A stretch of 64,000 nucleotides of DNA from Lysobacterales bacterium (lineage in GTDB: Bacteria; Pseudomonadota; Gammaproteobacteria; Xanthomonadales; SZUA-36): NCBI GenBank assembly GCA_021648125.1, contig JAKITK010000010.1:1-64000 (forward strand). The letters run 5' to 3'. The notes below the pieces were generated by a model that was given only the letters and a program-made list of their open reading frames with translations, did no database searches and was not told the origin of the DNA. A program made the translations under genes and the position numbers. Positions within the stretch are counted from its first letter, which is position 1, and each line of letters starts with the position of its first letter. Positions 18,255 to 23,433 of the stretch are shown here, piece by piece.

Positions 18255-18535
18255 AAAGTGGTCGCTCAGCTGGGATAAATCTAATAAATACCATTATGAG
18301 TGATGTTAGGTTGGTTGCCAATGGGTCTTGGCGGAAGTCCCACGGCTAATTTACTCTAAGCTGGAACACTAGGAAATAAGCCATTTTAGCTTTCGGCTCA
18401 AACTATAAAAATCAATGACTTAGAGCGAGAACGAATTAGCCGTGGCGGAAGTCCCCGTTAATCATGCAGTTGAAGCCTGATTTTGCAGCTTCAGCGACAA
18501 CCCGCTCAATTAGATCAAAGGATGGTATATATGTG
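18142..18535. repeat. left copy of island-flanking direct repeat
   Basis: The 5' end of the acyl-CoA dehydrogenase gene plus its upstream region, repeated in the same orientation at 26910-27189. Removing the 114 bp of insertion plus one target repeat (18341-18454) leaves about 280 bp, the same length as the other copy. Only a few single or triple-base indels and scattered substitutions separate them. Both copies end at the same ATATATGTGC. Confidence 0.88.
18331..18454. mobile_element. 104-bp MITE-like element with 10-bp target duplication
   Basis: The element spans 18341-18444 with perfect 11-bp terminal inverted repeats CACGGCTAATT...AATTAGCCGTG; a second matching block, CTCTAAG/CTTAGAG, lies inside. 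It is flanked by identical GCGGAAGTCC at 18331-18340 and 18445-18454. The homologous sequence at 27099-27115 lacks the element and has one copy of the target. It has no coding capacity and would need a transposase elsewhere. The terminal repeats do not match any family I can name. Confidence 0.75.
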
Positions 18536-18546
18536 CTACATACATA

Positions 18547-18614
18547 GGGTAAATTTACCTTATTCAGGCAGGGTAAAGTTACCTATTGATGGTTTGTAAA
18601 AACTTTGCTACTGT
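18547..18614 (+). promoter_or_regulatory. promoter with two GGTAAATTTACC-type operators (copy 1)
   Basis: Palindromes GGTAAATTTACC (18548-18559) and GGGTAAAGTTACC (18571-18583) lie directly before a -35-like TTGATG (18586-18591) and a 17-bp-spaced TACTGT (18609-18614). The same layout, operator touching the -35, recurs at 21266-21309. Position upstream of a weak -35 suggests activator binding, plausibly by the AraC-type regulator of this island. Confidence 0.5.
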
Positions 18615-18630
18615 GGAGCTGTCATCGCAA

Positions 18631-18697
18631 ATGGAGCTTGTGGTGTTGCATTGATGTGATTGGCAAGAGGGAGCCGTGAGATCCAGTTAACTGGATA
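18631..18697 (+). repeat. microcin-island leader repeat, copy 1
   Basis: Shared with 21326-21392 and, from GATGTGAT onward, 27744-27788. It contains GGAGCTTGTG (a ribosome-binding site plus a four-codon mini-frame GTG GTG TTG CAT TGA), a GGC...GCC hairpin within GGCAAGAGGGAGCC, and a 16-bp perfect palindrome ATCCAGTTAACTGGAT. It joins directly to a truncated CPBP gene. Confidence 0.65.
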
Positions 18698-19079
18698 TTT
18701 ACTATCTCGCTATAAAGTCAATACGGCCATAATTTTATCAGCCATTATTTTTGGTATTTTTCATGGCAGTGGGTTTTTTAGTGCTTTTTTCGGAGGTGTT
18801 TATTTGGCAGTTGTTTATATGATTTTCCAGAATATTTTTGCGTGCATTATGGCGCATAGCATGGCAAATATATTTGTATTATTTGCCCCAAAGTTAGTGG
18901 CAAACTTCATACCTTACTCATTACAGCAAGTGAACGAGTCTCCTTTTATTGCTTTAAGTATTATTCCCCCAGTGTTGGTTTTGACTTTTTTTGTGGTGTT
19001 TATTGCTGTTTTTTGGGACAAAAGAAAGAACCATCCTTTTTCCTATAAGAAAAAATACTGGAGAAAAAATACTAGGTAG
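18698..19079 (+). pseudogene. 5'-truncated CPBP intramembrane protease
   Basis: The 3' half of a CPBP (Abi/CAAX) glutamic protease gene. Motif 2 AIIFGIFHGSG and motif 3 IMAHSMANIFV are present, but motif 1 (EExxxR) is missing; the coding sequence starts abruptly at GYLLSRYKVN right after the leader repeat. The only in-frame starts lie in the leader repeat, so it is unlikely to make an active enzyme. CPBP proteins are often self-immunity proteins in bacteriocin loci, which fits a lost immunity gene of an earlier cassette. Confidence 0.7.
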
Positions 19080-19344
19080 TTATTACTTGATTAAACTTAA
19101 CCCCTAGTCTCTAGAAAATTAATTTGCTAAGGCGCAAACTGCAGAGACAGAGACGAAGAAGGAAAAATCAATAGAATGTATCCCTGTGAATGGCGATTTA
19201 GATGGTATTCAGGAAAATGGCAACAATGGGGATGCCTACCCATCTGAAAAGCAAACTGCGCTCACGCGATTAGTTTTTTGCGTAGCCGTTTAACATGCCT
19301 GACTCGCTGCGCTCGGGTCAGCAAGAAAGTGAGTGTGCTTGCAA

Positions 19345-19364
19345 TAGCTACAAAATAGTAGCTA
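19345..19364 (+). promoter_or_regulatory. operator-like inverted repeat of the BrnTA module
   Basis: TAGCTAC and GTAGCTA flank AAAATA ten bases before the BrnT start. BrnA antitoxins bind their own promoter, so this is the natural operator candidate. Sequence-based inference only. Confidence 0.45.
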
Positions 19365-19373
19365 CAATGCAGC

Positions 19374-19647
19374 ATGCGGTTCGATTGGGACGAAAACAAA
19401 AACAAGCGCAACCAGGTTAAGCACGGGGTGAGTTTCAACCTTGCAAAAAAAGTCTTTGGGGATCCCCACATAGGACAGGCTCGAAGATGGCGAGGAGCGT
19501 TGGCAAACTATCGGCTTGGTGAGCGGGGTTCTGCTGTTGCTAGTCGCGCACAAATATCAGGATTCTGGTAAGGATGAATTCATCCGAATCATATCGGCGA
19601 GAAAAGCCACAAAATTTGAGAGAAAAAATTATGAGCGAAACCACTAA
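19374..19647 (+). pseudogene. BrnT-like toxin, frameshifted
   Basis: The first frame encodes FDWDENKNKRNQVKHGVSF and AKKVFGD, the diagnostic BrnT N-terminus. At about 19478-19480 the homologous frame shifts by one base and continues LEDGEERWQTIG, then LLVAHKYQDSG and IRIISARKAT, the classic BrnT C-terminus with its RxxSARxA-like motif, to a stop at 19645-19647. BrnT is an RNase of type II toxin-antitoxin systems. The frameshift should inactivate it unless it is a sequencing error. Confidence 0.75.
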
Positions 19648-19723
19648 AGTACAAAAATCTGAAATAGCTAATTTGGCCGTACAAAGAGCAAGTGCCGAGG
19701 ATAGTGTTGTTTTGATAGATTAA
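19631..19723 (+). pseudogene. truncated BrnA-like antitoxin
   Basis: A 30-codon frame starting at the ATG that overlaps the BrnT 3' end by 17 bases, the normal brnT-brnA arrangement. BrnA proteins are about 80-100 residues with a C-terminal ribbon-helix-helix, which is missing here. The stop codon lies inside the left arm of the hairpin at 19714-19751. Confidence 0.5.
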
Positions 19724-19751
19724 TAGAATCCTAGCATCCTATTAATCTATC
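19714..19751. repeat. perfect 13-bp inverted repeat
   Basis: GATAGATTAATAG (19714-19726) and CTATTAATCTATC (19739-19751) separated by 12 bases. The stem is AT-rich without a T-run, so it is a poor terminator. It caps the broken brnA gene and may be a recombination or insertion scar. Confidence 0.7.
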
Positions 19752-19801
19752 ATAATGCCGGGAGCGGGGTTTTAAAGATTTTGAGGCCAATTTTGCATTA
19801 T

Positions 19802-19823
19802 CATTATAACATGCGTTATAATG
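19802..19823 (+). promoter_or_regulatory. operator/promoter of the RHH-like pair
   Basis: CATTATAAC and GTTATAATG form a perfect 9-bp inverted repeat around ATGC, and TATAAT on the right arm can serve as the -10 box. A smaller GTTA...TAAC repeat follows at about 19827-19839. Location 38 bases before the ATG at 19861 suits autorepression by the first gene product. Confidence 0.6.
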
Positions 19824-19860
19824 TTTGTTAATTACTAACGAAACGGAAACGAGTTGAATT

Positions 19861-20130
19861 ATGCCAGCTAAAACAGAAAGAGTTACTATATTAACAACGC
19901 CTGATTTTAAAAGTTACTTAGGTGAACAAGCCATAAAAATGGGGGTAAGTGTATCTGAATTAATACGCATGAAGTGTATTGAAGATGCCACACCAAGCAA
20001 TGATGAAATGCTATTAAAAGAACTTATAGCCCAAAGCAAACGGTCTATCAAAAAAGCCAACTTGTCTTTGGATAAAGGTTTAAATGATGTCTCTGAAACA
20101 CTGGCTTATTTAAAACAACAAAGGGCTTAA
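19861..20130 (+). CDS. putative ribbon-helix-helix small DNA-binding protein
   Basis: 89 residues. The N-terminus reads RVTILTTPDFKSYLGEQAIKMGVSVSELIR-like, a beta-strand followed by two helices as in RHH repressors (presented in pieces: RVTILTTPDF, MGVSVSELIRMK). The C-terminal half is a charged helix that could be a coiled coil. No family name can be given. It is followed after one base by a second small gene and preceded by a palindromic operator, an organisation like a toxin-antitoxin or maintenance operon. Confidence 0.7.
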   Translation: MPAKTERVTILTTPDFKSYLGEQAIKMGVSVSELIRMKCIEDATPSNDEMLLKELIAQSKRSIKKANLSLDKGLNDVSETLAYLKQQRA

Positions 20131-20131
20131 T

Positions 20132-20332
20132 ATGAGTTTACTTAAAGATGCAATTAACTCAATGAAAGAAGTTATCTTGTTGTCAGACAAGGTTGAGAGA
20201 GCTGGTAAAGGATTAACAGAGGTTTCAAAGGAATTGAGAAATCACGGCGACAGACTGATAAGACTTGAAACTTTGGTTGAGGTTGCAAAATCTCGAAACA
20301 ATTTAATAGAAGACAAAATTCTAGCACCCTAG
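20132..20332 (+). CDS. small coiled-coil protein, partner of RHH-like gene
   Basis: 66 residues, almost entirely helical with heptad-like leucine/valine spacing (VILLSDKVERAGKGLTEV, RLIRLETLVEVAKSR). No catalytic motif or membrane segment. It starts one base after the stop of the preceding gene. Function unknown; could be an antitoxin or a toxin acting by binding. Confidence 0.65.
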   Translation: MSLLKDAINSMKEVILLSDKVERAGKGLTEVSKELRNHGDRLIRLETLVEVAKSRNNLIEDKILAP

Positions 20333-20362
20333 CATTTTTCCAAAGCAAAGATTCTTTTCTTT

Positions 20363-20382
20363 TGTACTCCAAATGGAGTGCA
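20363..20382 (+). promoter_or_regulatory. operator-like inverted repeat before dinJ-like gene
   Basis: TGTACTCC and GGAGTGCA flank AAAT, with one mismatch, ending eight bases before the ATG at 20391. RelB/DinJ antitoxins repress their own promoters through such palindromes. Confidence 0.45.
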
Positions 20383-20390
20383 ATCACAGC

Positions 20391-20651
20391 ATGAGTGTAA
20401 AAATACAAGCACGAATAGATGAAACCCTAAAAACAGAGGGTGAGTTAATTCTTAAAAAAATTGGATTAACTACCACTGAGTTAATGAAAATGACTTTTAG
20501 GCAACTGGTCATACGTAAAGGCCTTCCTTTTGAAGCCACTATTCCTAATGTACAAACGCTTAAATCTTTTGATGAAGCTAATAACCCTTCAGAAAACATA
20601 ACTTATAAAGATGCAAAATCTGCATTAGATGATGTTTGGGACGAAGATTAA
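20391..20651 (+). CDS. RelB/DinJ-family antitoxin
   Basis: 86 residues. N-terminal RHH segment (VKIQARIDETLKTEGE, IGLTTTELMKMTFRQLV) followed by the typical KGLPFEATIPN linker and an acidic toxin-binding tail ending DDVWDED. The ATG at 20391 is chosen over one at 20373 because the family begins MSVKIQAR-like and the operator lies just upstream. The cognate YafQ-like toxin downstream is broken, so this antitoxin is now an orphan. Confidence 0.85.
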   Translation: MSVKIQARIDETLKTEGELILKKIGLTTTELMKMTFRQLVIRKGLPFEATIPNVQTLKSFDEANNPSENITYKDAKSALDDVWDED

Positions 20652-20653
20652 TT

Positions 20654-20860
20654 TTGCGTCAACCTAAGTTCACTACAAGTTTTAAAAGAGATTTAAAACG
20701 CCAAAAAAACGCGGAAAATTACGTGTCAAGATTCAAACCGTAATCGAATTAATTTGTCTTGATGGTGATGCCCCCTGCTGAATACTTGCCACATAATTTA
20801 TCAGGAAATTGGAAAGGTTATCGAGAATGCATAGCTGTTGAGGGTGAACGATGCAATATT
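20654..20860 (+). pseudogene. YafQ/RelE-like toxin remnant
   Basis: Reading across frames gives RQPKFTTSFKRDLKRQKKRG, then KIQTVIELICLDGD, PEYLPHNLSGNWKGYRECI, a recognisable YafQ toxin interrupted by at least two frameshifts and a stop (TGA near 20780). YafQ cleaves mRNA on the ribosome. The catalytic C-terminal His region is not preserved. No functional toxin is possible. Confidence 0.7.
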
Positions 20861-20964
20861 TGCGTTCGCCACTGCGGTAGGCGTTCACCTTTGGGTCGAT
20901 AGGCTATCACCTTTCAAACCACTATTCTAAGGAAATATAAATAAGTTATCATTTCCTCTAAATT

Positions 20965-21255
20965 CTTTAAGGGAACCTCTATTAATTGGTTTTTTTGAAG
21001 CAAAAAATTCCCACTTCGAAACTTACGCTTGAAAATATCAAAATCCGCCTCTTATCGAACCATTTTGTCAGATAATATCTGCTTTTTGACGCTTTATCGC
21101 TTTCTTTCCATTTTTAATGGCGCACTAACCCTCTCAAGAAAACACAATCGGCTCATGTTAATACACTATATTCATCATGCCGATTTCTGTTCTCGCGTAT
21201 TGCGCTGCACCGGTGCCGGCACAATACTAGCGTCAACAATTTGTCCCTGGCGTGC
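20965..21255 (-). pseudogene. IS5-like transposase remnant
   Basis: On the minus strand, 21160-21255 encodes GQIVDASIVPAPVQRNTRE, a conserved DDE-region segment of IS5-family transposases carrying the first catalytic Asp. The rest toward 20965 is full of stops and ends near AGAGGTTCCC, a plausible element end. This is a heavily deleted insertion sequence immediately upstream of the microcin-island promoter. Confidence 0.5.
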
Positions 21256-21265
21256 AACTAACAAA

Positions 21266-21309
21266 GGGTAAATTTACCCATTGACACATTGTAAAAAGGT
21301 TGATATCTT
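21266..21309 (+). promoter_or_regulatory. promoter with GGGTAAATTTACCC operator (copy 2)
   Basis: A 14-bp palindrome GGGTAAATTTACCC (21266-21279) sits one base before a consensus -35 TTGACA (21281-21286); 17 bases on is TATCTT (21304-21309). It drives the leader, the octamer ORF and the AraC-type gene. Same architecture as 18547-18614. Confidence 0.65.
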
Positions 21310-21325
21310 AAAATTTACATCACAA

Positions 21326-21392
21326 AAGGAGCTTGTGATGTTGCATTGATGTAATCGGCACTAGGGAGCCGCGGGATTCCATTAACTGGATA
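21326..21392 (+). repeat. microcin-island leader repeat, copy 2
   Basis: AAAGGAGCTTGTGATGTTGC begins the copy: a good ribosome-binding site followed by GTG ATG TTG CAT TGA, a four-codon mini-frame. Then come a CGGC...GCCG hairpin and a decayed version of the GTTAAC palindrome (CCATTAACTGG). It lies in the untranslated leader of the AraC-type gene. Confidence 0.65.
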
Positions 21393-21416
21393 AATTAAAA
21401 AGGAGTTGTACCTAAC

Positions 21417-21509
21417 ATGGCCCACAAGCCCACAAGCCCACAAGCCCACAAGCCCACAAGCCCACAAGCCCACAAGCCCACAAGCCCACAAGCCCGGGCG
21501 GCAACCTAA
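21417..21509 (+). CDS. octamer-repeat ORF upstream of araC-like gene
   Basis: ATG at 21417, with AAAGGAG ending 11 bases upstream, opens a 30-codon frame made of nine CCCACAAG octamers (21421-21492). The product is a repeating AHKPTSPQ octapeptide. Its TAA overlaps the next ATG (TAATG, 21507-21511), so translation may be coupled to the AraC-type gene. Loss of one unit, or gain of two, would fuse this start in frame to that gene. Candidate phase-variation switch. Confidence 0.55.
   Translation: MAHKPTSPQAHKPTSPQAHKPTSPQARAAT
21421..21492. repeat. nine tandem CCCACAAG octamers
   Basis: A pure simple-sequence repeat with nine identical 8-bp units. Because 8 is not a multiple of 3, slipped-strand changes alter the reading frame. 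None of the three frames of the repeat contains a stop on the plus strand. Confidence 0.95.
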
Positions 21510-21907
21510 TGGGCAGCGTTGCGAGATATTACCACGAAGAGATATGTTCAAAACAATTGCAAACTAAACTCAACGAACTAATTGAGTTGTCTTATCATCG
21601 AGCAGATCTAAAAAACAGTTGCCTAGCTAAACAGCTTGGTTTAAGCAATAGAGATTTAAATCGAAAATGTAAGGAACATTTTCAAATGACCCCCAAAGCT
21701 TACCTCACCGATTACCGACTAAATAAAGCCATTGAGTTTATCCTTGAGGGCCAAGCGGTTGGAAATATTGCTTTTGATGTCGGCTTTTCTACGCACAGCT
21801 CCTTTGGAAGGAGCTTCAAGAGACATTTTGGCTGTAGCCCTTCGGAATATACTGAGAAATATATGCACAAATATGCTCAAAACTCCGATTTGGCCGAAAA
21901 TGGATAG
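21509..21907 (+). CDS. AraC-family transcriptional regulator (DNA-binding domain only)
   Basis: 132 residues from the ATG at 21509, or about 160 if fused to the octamer peptide. It contains the full AraC/XylS double helix-turn-helix: LKNSCLAKQLGLSNRDLNRK, then FILEGQAVGNIAFDVGFST and HSSFGRSFKRHFGCSPSEY. The N-terminal sensing domain usual in the family is absent. There is no good ribosome-binding site for 21509 itself, so expression probably depends on the upstream ATG at 21417. It heads the microcin genes and is the likely activator. Confidence 0.8.
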   Translation: MGSVARYYHEEICSKQLQTKLNELIELSYHRADLKNSCLAKQLGLSNRDLNRKCKEHFQMTPKAYLTDYRLNKAIEFILEGQAVGNIAFDVGFSTHSSFGRSFKRHFGCSPSEYTEKYMHKYAQNSDLAENG

Positions 21908-22033
21908 CGATTGGCCATTTATGGATAACGGGAAGGCGCTTTTGTCCAGTACTATTATTGCGTCCGGTCACAACTGGACATTGTCTTTTAACTTGAAGTG
22001 TTACAACTAAAGTAGCATGCAAAGGAGTTTGAT

Positions 22034-22240
22034 ATGCGTGAATTAAGTATGAATGAAATTAGTATTGTAAGTGGTGGCCATAATGATGATGGTGGTGGTG
22101 ATTCGAGCCGTAGAGATGGTCCAGATGATGAGACATGGTGGGATACAGTTCGCAGGGCCGTAAGGGAAATACCTGAGCTGCATGACGATGCTGTTACGGC
22201 TATTGTGGATGTAGCATGCAGGGTCACCGGTAAGTGTTAA
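22034..22240 (+). CDS. double-glycine-leader microcin precursor
   Basis: 68 residues. The leader MRELSMNEISIVSGG closely resembles class II microcin leaders such as that of colicin V (MRxLxxNExxxVSGG). Cleavage after GG would give a 53-residue peptide that begins HNDDGGGDSS, is acidic and Gly-rich at first, amphipathic in the middle (WWDTVRRAVREI) and ends CRVTGKC, where two Cys could form a disulfide loop with each other. AAAGGAG lies seven bases before the ATG. Export and processing would be by the C39 transporter encoded at 23434. Confidence 0.82.
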   Translation: MRELSMNEISIVSGGHNDDGGGDSSRRDGPDDETWWDTVRRAVREIPELHDDAVTAIVDVACRVTGKC

Positions 22241-22270
22241 AGAGCCATAATATTAACCTATTGGTAACTG

Positions 22271-22295
22271 AAAAAGGCGGAGTGACCGCCTTTTT
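22271..22295 (+). terminator. rho-independent terminator after microcin gene
   Basis: A perfect 10-bp stem AAAAAGGCGG / CCGCCTTTTT with loop AGTGA and a T-run. It lies 30 bases after the precursor stop and before the CPBP gene. Partial read-through would give more precursor than export mRNA. Confidence 0.9.
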
Positions 22296-22327
22296 CTTAT
22301 TTTTTACACAGATTAGAATTTGTAACT

Positions 22328-23119
22328 GTGTTAACTCTTAGTGATGGAAAAATAACTTTTGTACGCCTGGTTTTTGGCTATTTAATTGGCAGCTTAATCT
22401 CGTTAACTTTATACTTCACCTTTTTTGAAGATAGTCAATATAGTCTGGCTTATACGCATTTGGTTAAGTTTTCATTCCTGCTATTTTGGTTCACTGTTTG
22501 TTTCTACCCAAATAAGCTGTGGTACAAAACAGTCTTTAAAGTTGAAAATAAACTTCCCCCTCTTTATTTGCTAGTTTCTTGTTTGATTGTAGGTGCCATT
22601 CTCTTCAGAGTGGGTTATGAAAACTTATTATACAACTATAAGTTTTATTTCACCCCGGAAACATTGAGTCATATTGCTGGCTCAACTAAAAGTATGCGCT
22701 TAGGATTGGGTGATATTCTGGGCTCAGTAATAATGGCGCCGATAGTTGAAGAGTTTTTTTTCAGAGGAGTATTGCTTTATTATTTATGTAATAAAATGCA
22801 GAAAAAGTATGCCATTATCTGTTCTGCTATTTTGTTTGCGCTTCCACATATGACTCTATTTATGGTTATTCCCGGGATCTTATTAGCCAGTGTATATTTA
22901 AGATATGGTATCTTCGCATCCATTCTGGTGCATGCGCTAGGCAACTTAACTCTTTTTATTATTTACATAAGTACGAGCACGAGTAGACTTGATTATCTAA
23001 ATGTAATAGATAGTATTTGGGCAGAAATATTAGGGGCTATAGTTTTTGTTATAACGTTATTTTTTCTATATACCCTCATACCAAAGAGAATGTTTAGTAA
23101 TAGAAGTCGAAATGTGTGA
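22328..23119 (+). CDS. CPBP-family intramembrane protease, candidate immunity
   Basis: 263 residues, GTG start, about seven or eight hydrophobic segments. All CPBP motifs are intact: IVEEFFFRGVLLYY (EExxxR), AILFALPHMTLF (FxxxH) and ILVHALGNLTLF (HxxxN). The family includes CAAX-type prenyl proteases and, in bacteriocin loci, self-immunity proteins whose protease motifs are needed for protection. Its place between the precursor and the exporter makes immunity the best hypothesis; a maturation role is the alternative. Confidence 0.85.
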   Translation: MLTLSDGKITFVRLVFGYLIGSLISLTLYFTFFEDSQYSLAYTHLVKFSFLLFWFTVCFYPNKLWYKTVFKVENKLPPLYLLVSCLIVGAILFRVGYENLLYNYKFYFTPETLSHIAGSTKSMRLGLGDILGSVIMAPIVEEFFFRGVLLYYLCNKMQKKYAIICSAILFALPHMTLFMVIPGILLASVYLRYGIFASILVHALGNLTLFIIYISTSTSRLDYLNVIDSIWAEILGAIVFVITLFFLYTLIPKRMFSNRSRNV

Positions 23120-23156
23120 AATTTCACTAATAATCCGAACCCAATGAATTGTGACT

Positions 23157-23385
23157 GGATATCTATTCCGCCAACAAGCGATCGACGAGCAAAAAGATCG
23201 TTTATATGGTGAAGTCATCATCACTCAACCACTCTCTTTTTACCTGATCACTTTTGGTGTTTTGGTTATTGTTGTTTGCCCTACACCTAGAACGGATCAC
23301 TGATATTGCCCATGCAGTGCCTGAGGCCATAACTACGCTTGCCCCAGTTACTCAAGAAGAAGGGGTTGCAGGCCATATTGAATTA
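23157..23385 (+). pseudogene. chimeric scrap of hlyD-like and exporter genes
   Basis: 23157-23277 translates as LFRQQAIDEQKDRLYGEV then TQPLSFYLITFGVLVIVV, an HlyD-family N-terminus related to but distinct from the intact gene at 25584. It is joined at 23278 to 108 bp nearly identical to 24794-24900, the linker between the membrane and ATPase domains of the intact exporter. Frames are broken. The scrap is evidence of a second exporter/adaptor set that was largely deleted by recombination. Confidence 0.8.
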
Positions 23386-23433
23386 TATCATGGACTTTAA
23401 TAGCAGCTCCCTTTTAAGGGAAAGGGTTAATGC

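Noticed and set aside
19180-19260. Possible calcium-binding repeat protein fragment (NGDLDGIQENGNNGDAYP)
   Set aside because: Too short and without start or flanking domain; could be a remnant of a secreted protein but cannot be supported.
21421-21492. Possible CRISPR array
   Set aside because: The repeats are 8 bp and contiguous with no spacers: a simple-sequence repeat, not CRISPR.
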